A DNA stretch of 64,000 nucleotides. Origin: Bacillota bacterium. GTDB taxonomy: Bacteria > Bacillota > Clostridia > Christensenellales > SZUA-584. The notes below the pieces were generated by a model, which worked only from the letters and a program-made list of their open reading frames with translations, did no database searches and was not told the DNA's origin. The stretch is taken from NCBI GenBank assembly GCA_023412005.1, contig JAEYOE010000012.1, forward strand, positions 310,001-374,000, in the 5' to 3' direction. Of the stretch, positions 61,825 through 64,000 are shown one piece after another. Numbering within the stretch: the first letter of the stretch is position 1; each line of letters begins with the position of its first letter. The translations under genes were made by a program, and so were the position numbers.

Positions 61825-62265
61825 ATGAATCAGACTGACTTTTCACAACAGAAAATATTGGTCGTGGATGACAACACGCACTATTTGAGGCTGATCGAAA
61901 GGATATTACAGATCAACTGTTATCAGAACATTATGACATTAACAGATCCTCAAAATGTGGTGGATACATACAAAAGCTTAAAACCGGATTTATTGCTGAT
62001 CGATATACAGACGTCAAGCATTAACGGGCTGGATATTTTAAATGAGCTGCGCAAGGAAAAAAGAGACGAACGGCTGCCCGTCATCTTGTTTACTGAACAA
62101 AAGAATGCGGATCAAATGGTGAAAGCATTGGAGCTCGGCATTCAAGATGTTATCGCAAGGCCTTTCAGCCAAAAAGACGTTTTGTTAAGCATCAGCAGCT
62201 TCTTTGAAGCAAACAGGTGCGCTGCGCAAGCGAGTTATAAAGCATTTCACAATTTTCATGAATAA
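61825..62265 (+). CDS. Stand-alone response regulator receiver protein
   Basis: 146 residues from the ATG at 61825 (AGGA in front); an in-frame TTG at 61783 is less likely. A single receiver domain: acidic pair in ILVVDDNTHYLRL, phospho-Asp in LLLIDIQTSSING, conserved Thr/Lys region weak (LFTEQ, IARPFSQKD: the usual Lys before Pro is Arg). A short tail without a DNA-binding domain follows. Its partner is probably the kinase at 62535-63821. The Arg in place of the conserved Lys may alter signalling. Confidence 0.88.
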   Translation: MNQTDFSQQKILVVDDNTHYLRLIERILQINCYQNIMTLTDPQNVVDTYKSLKPDLLLIDIQTSSINGLDILNELRKEKRDERLPVILFTEQKNADQMVKALELGIQDVIARPFSQKDVLLSISSFFEANRCAAQASYKAFHNFHE

Positions 62266-62534
62266 GCAAAATACAATTAAAAAACTTTGAGGTTATCAAG
62301 TATAGAAAAGGGAGGGGTGTGGTGACCACGCTGAAAAACATGATTTAAAATCATAGCGCGGACGGCTTATCCTCTCGTTTCAAATCCTAAAAAAAACTGT
62401 ATATATAATAGACATGAAACTCGCCTGACCAGCTCTAAGCGAATGGAACAAGGCAGGTTTTTTGATGTTTGTAGATTTTTATAAACCTGCAGCATATTTG
62501 GTGAAACACCAAGGTTAATGAAAAGGTATTATTA

Positions 62535-63821
62535 ATGAAAATAATAAAAAAGATAAGACAAAGCTTGGAGATTAAAAGCTTGCTGACGCTGATGATGCTC
62601 GGTATGGCTCCGCTGATCTGTTTCGGTGTTATCAGCATCATCAACTTAGCATCACTGGCTCGGAAAAACGGATTGGATATACAGCGCAACATCAACATCA
62701 GCATCATCATATTGGTAGCACTGATTGCCATAGTGTCTATAATTATCGCCATTTATCTCGTTAATGTCAGAAGACGAATTGTCTATCCAATTAAAACGAT
62801 GATAGCAGCATTCAGAAATCTGCAGGATGGCAACATCACCAACAGTGAAAAATTGACAATCAAATCTGAGGACGAAATTGGCGAGCTTGGGATGCTGTTT
62901 AATGCATTTATTGATGCGCGAGAGGATATCACTCTGCAGCAGAAGCTCGAAAGAAAGCTGAATGAGCAGAACAGAGAGCTTCAGGAAGCCATGGTCATGC
63001 TGAAAAGCACGCAGCTTCAGATGGTTCAGCAGGAGCGGCTCGCGGCTATCGGTCAACTGGCGGCCGGCGTGGCGCATGAAATTAACAACCCGCTCGGGTA
63101 TGTGAGCGGCAACGCGGATATGCTGAAAATATATGTTCAGCGTTATGAAAGCATATTGACAGATATGCGCCGATTGATGAAGGAACAGCAGAATCAAAGT
63201 TCTTGCTGCGTTTATCTGGACGATGTTTGGGAGCAAAGCAAAATAGACATGGTGATTGCGGATATGCCTGACCTGATGAACGACATTACCGAAGGGCTCA
63301 AGCGCATAGCCGCTATTGTCAACGGGCTGAGAGGGTTCTCCAGAAACAATCTCATAGAGGGCAAAGGCACCTATGATTTGAACGAAGGGATTAGAACGAC
63401 ATTGTTGGTTGCCAACAACGAAATAAAGTACAATTGCGATGTGGGCCTTGAGCTGCTTGATATTCCGCCCGTTTATGCGAACGGCGGGCAGATCAATCAG
63501 GTGCTGCTCAATATCATCATCAATGCATCTCACGCGATTCGTGCGAAGTTCGCAACTGAAAAAGGGCTGATTACGATAAAGACATACACGCAAGACGACA
63601 AGGCCTTCTGCAGCATCAGCGATAACGGATGCGGCATGTCAGAAGAGGTGAGAAGCCGAATATTTGAGCCGTTTTTCACCACCAAGCCGGTGGGGCAGGG
63701 CACAGGGCTGGGGCTCGGTATTGTGTACGATATCATTTGTAAGCAGCATGATGGCAGTATAGATGTGACATCAACCCTTGGCGAAGGCACATGCTTTGTG
63801 TTTTCGCTTGCGGTTAAATAG
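62535..63821 (+). CDS. HAMP-containing sensor histidine kinase
   Basis: 428 residues. Membrane helices at about 15-37 and 54-76 with only a very short loop between them, so it has almost no external sensor. HAMP (about 77-130), coiled coil with QQKLERKLNEQNRELQEAM, HisKA motif AAGVAHEINNPLGYVSGNAD with the phospho-accepting His, then HATPase_c (INQVLLNIIINASHAIR, ISDNGCGMSEEV, GTGLGLGIVYDIICKQH). It resembles the NtrB-like/four-helix PAS-less kinases. A response regulator gene begins 13 bases downstream. Confidence 0.93.
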   Translation: MKIIKKIRQSLEIKSLLTLMMLGMAPLICFGVISIINLASLARKNGLDIQRNINISIIILVALIAIVSIIIAIYLVNVRRRIVYPIKTMIAAFRNLQDGNITNSEKLTIKSEDEIGELGMLFNAFIDAREDITLQQKLERKLNEQNRELQEAMVMLKSTQLQMVQQERLAAIGQLAAGVAHEINNPLGYVSGNADMLKIYVQRYESILTDMRRLMKEQQNQSSCCVYLDDVWEQSKIDMVIADMPDLMNDITEGLKRIAAIVNGLRGFSRNNLIEGKGTYDLNEGIRTTLLVANNEIKYNCDVGLELLDIPPVYANGGQINQVLLNIIINASHAIRAKFATEKGLITIKTYTQDDKAFCSISDNGCGMSEEVRSRIFEPFFTTKPVGQGTGLGLGIVYDIICKQHDGSIDVTSTLGEGTCFVFSLAVK

Positions 63822-63834
63822 GCGGTCAAAAACG

Positions 63835-64000
63835 ATGAAGAAGATTCTTGTGGTTGATGATGAAATAGCGATACTCAATGCGTTGCGCCGTGTACTGCAG
63901 AATTTAAACTATGATGTGATGATTGCAGATAACGGTCTCAAAGCATTGGAACTGATGGCTGAGCAACCGGTTGATTTGATAATCAGCGATATGAGAATGC
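63835..64000 (+). CDS. Response regulator, 3' end missing
   Basis: The first 55 codons are in the window: MKKILVVDDEIAILNALRRV, then NYDVMIADNGLKALELM and the phospho-Asp region DLIISDMRM. The receiver domain is cut by the window edge, so the output domain is unknown. It follows the kinase gene by 13 bases, so the two form a two-component pair. Confidence 0.9.
   Translation, partial: MKKILVVDDEIAILNALRRVLQNLNYDVMIADNGLKALELMAEQPVDLIISDMRM

Noticed and set aside
62266..62534. c-di-GMP riboswitch or other structured RNA before the histidine kinase gene
   Set aside because: No aptamer core motif was found; the only pairing, GCCT with AGGC before a T run, is too weak to call even as a terminator.

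Overview
The window reads as a chromosomal segment of an anaerobic, plant-polysaccharide-using member of class Clostridia (Bacillota). Supporting signs are AGGAGG-type ribosome sites before almost every gene, lipoprotein sugar-binding proteins with Ser/Ala/Pro/Glu-rich linkers, YesM/YesN-type sensing systems, SpoIIE-type phosphatases, and xylose and arabinose isomerases. No rRNA, tRNA, CRISPR array, transposase or phage gene was seen. The first and last genes are cut by the window edges.

Region 1 (1-6066): a polar amino acid ABC transporter permease and ATPase run straight into a partner-switching module (STAS antagonist, RsbW-like kinase, Cache-HAMP-SpoIIE phosphatase). The ATPase has an extra C-terminal domain that looks like a degenerate copy of the RsbW fold, which would tie the transporter to the switch. 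A convergent PAS-GGDEF diguanylate cyclase follows.

Region 2 (6146-14272, minus strand): the most unusual part. One apparent operon encodes a short membrane fusion protein, a C39-peptidase ABC exporter and a second exporter of the NHLM microcin type, then a small Cys-rich peptide, an ECF sigma factor, and seven more small peptides. Seven of the eight peptides have an LS-x2-EL-x2-V/A-x-GG-like leader. Their cores fall into a five-cysteine family (four members), a zinc-finger-like CxxC...H family (three members) and one outlier with VSAA in place of GG. No modification enzyme is visible.

Region 3 (14515-24179): 8-oxoguanine deaminase, glycerate 2-kinase, a chagasin-type protease inhibitor lipoprotein, xanthine phosphoribosyltransferase, a CheW-MCP pair with a perfect 24-bp palindrome upstream and a divergent TetR regulator, and a GGDEF-EAL protein.

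Region 4 (24373-36066): xylose isomerase, a ChvE/GguA/GguB-type sugar transporter, and a sensing cluster (unknown protein, membrane-anchored binding protein, YesM kinase, YesN regulator, XylF-like lipoprotein) that probably detects the pentose and controls the transporter.

Region 5 (36118-47806): a LacI-type repressor fused to a full extracellular-type solute-binding domain, divergent from an operon for an RbsA/C/B-type transporter, a FucU-like mutarotase, an FGGY kinase, a GatD-like dehydrogenase, an aldo/keto reductase and a GatZ-like protein. Together these could form an oxido-reductive hexose/hexitol route through tagatose 6-phosphate.

Region 6 (48224-61640): a YesN-YesM-binding-protein sensing cluster whose binding protein resembles YtfQ, then a YtfQ/R/T/YjfF-type transporter and the L-arabinose genes araB-like, araA and araD, ending at a strong terminator. 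This is a sense-import-degrade set for L-arabinose, possibly in furanose form.

Region 7 (61825-64000): a stand-alone receiver protein, a HAMP sensor histidine kinase and the start of another response regulator. Three related, degenerate copies of a hairpin-containing intergenic repeat are scattered at about 2.7, 15.9 and 25.8 kb.
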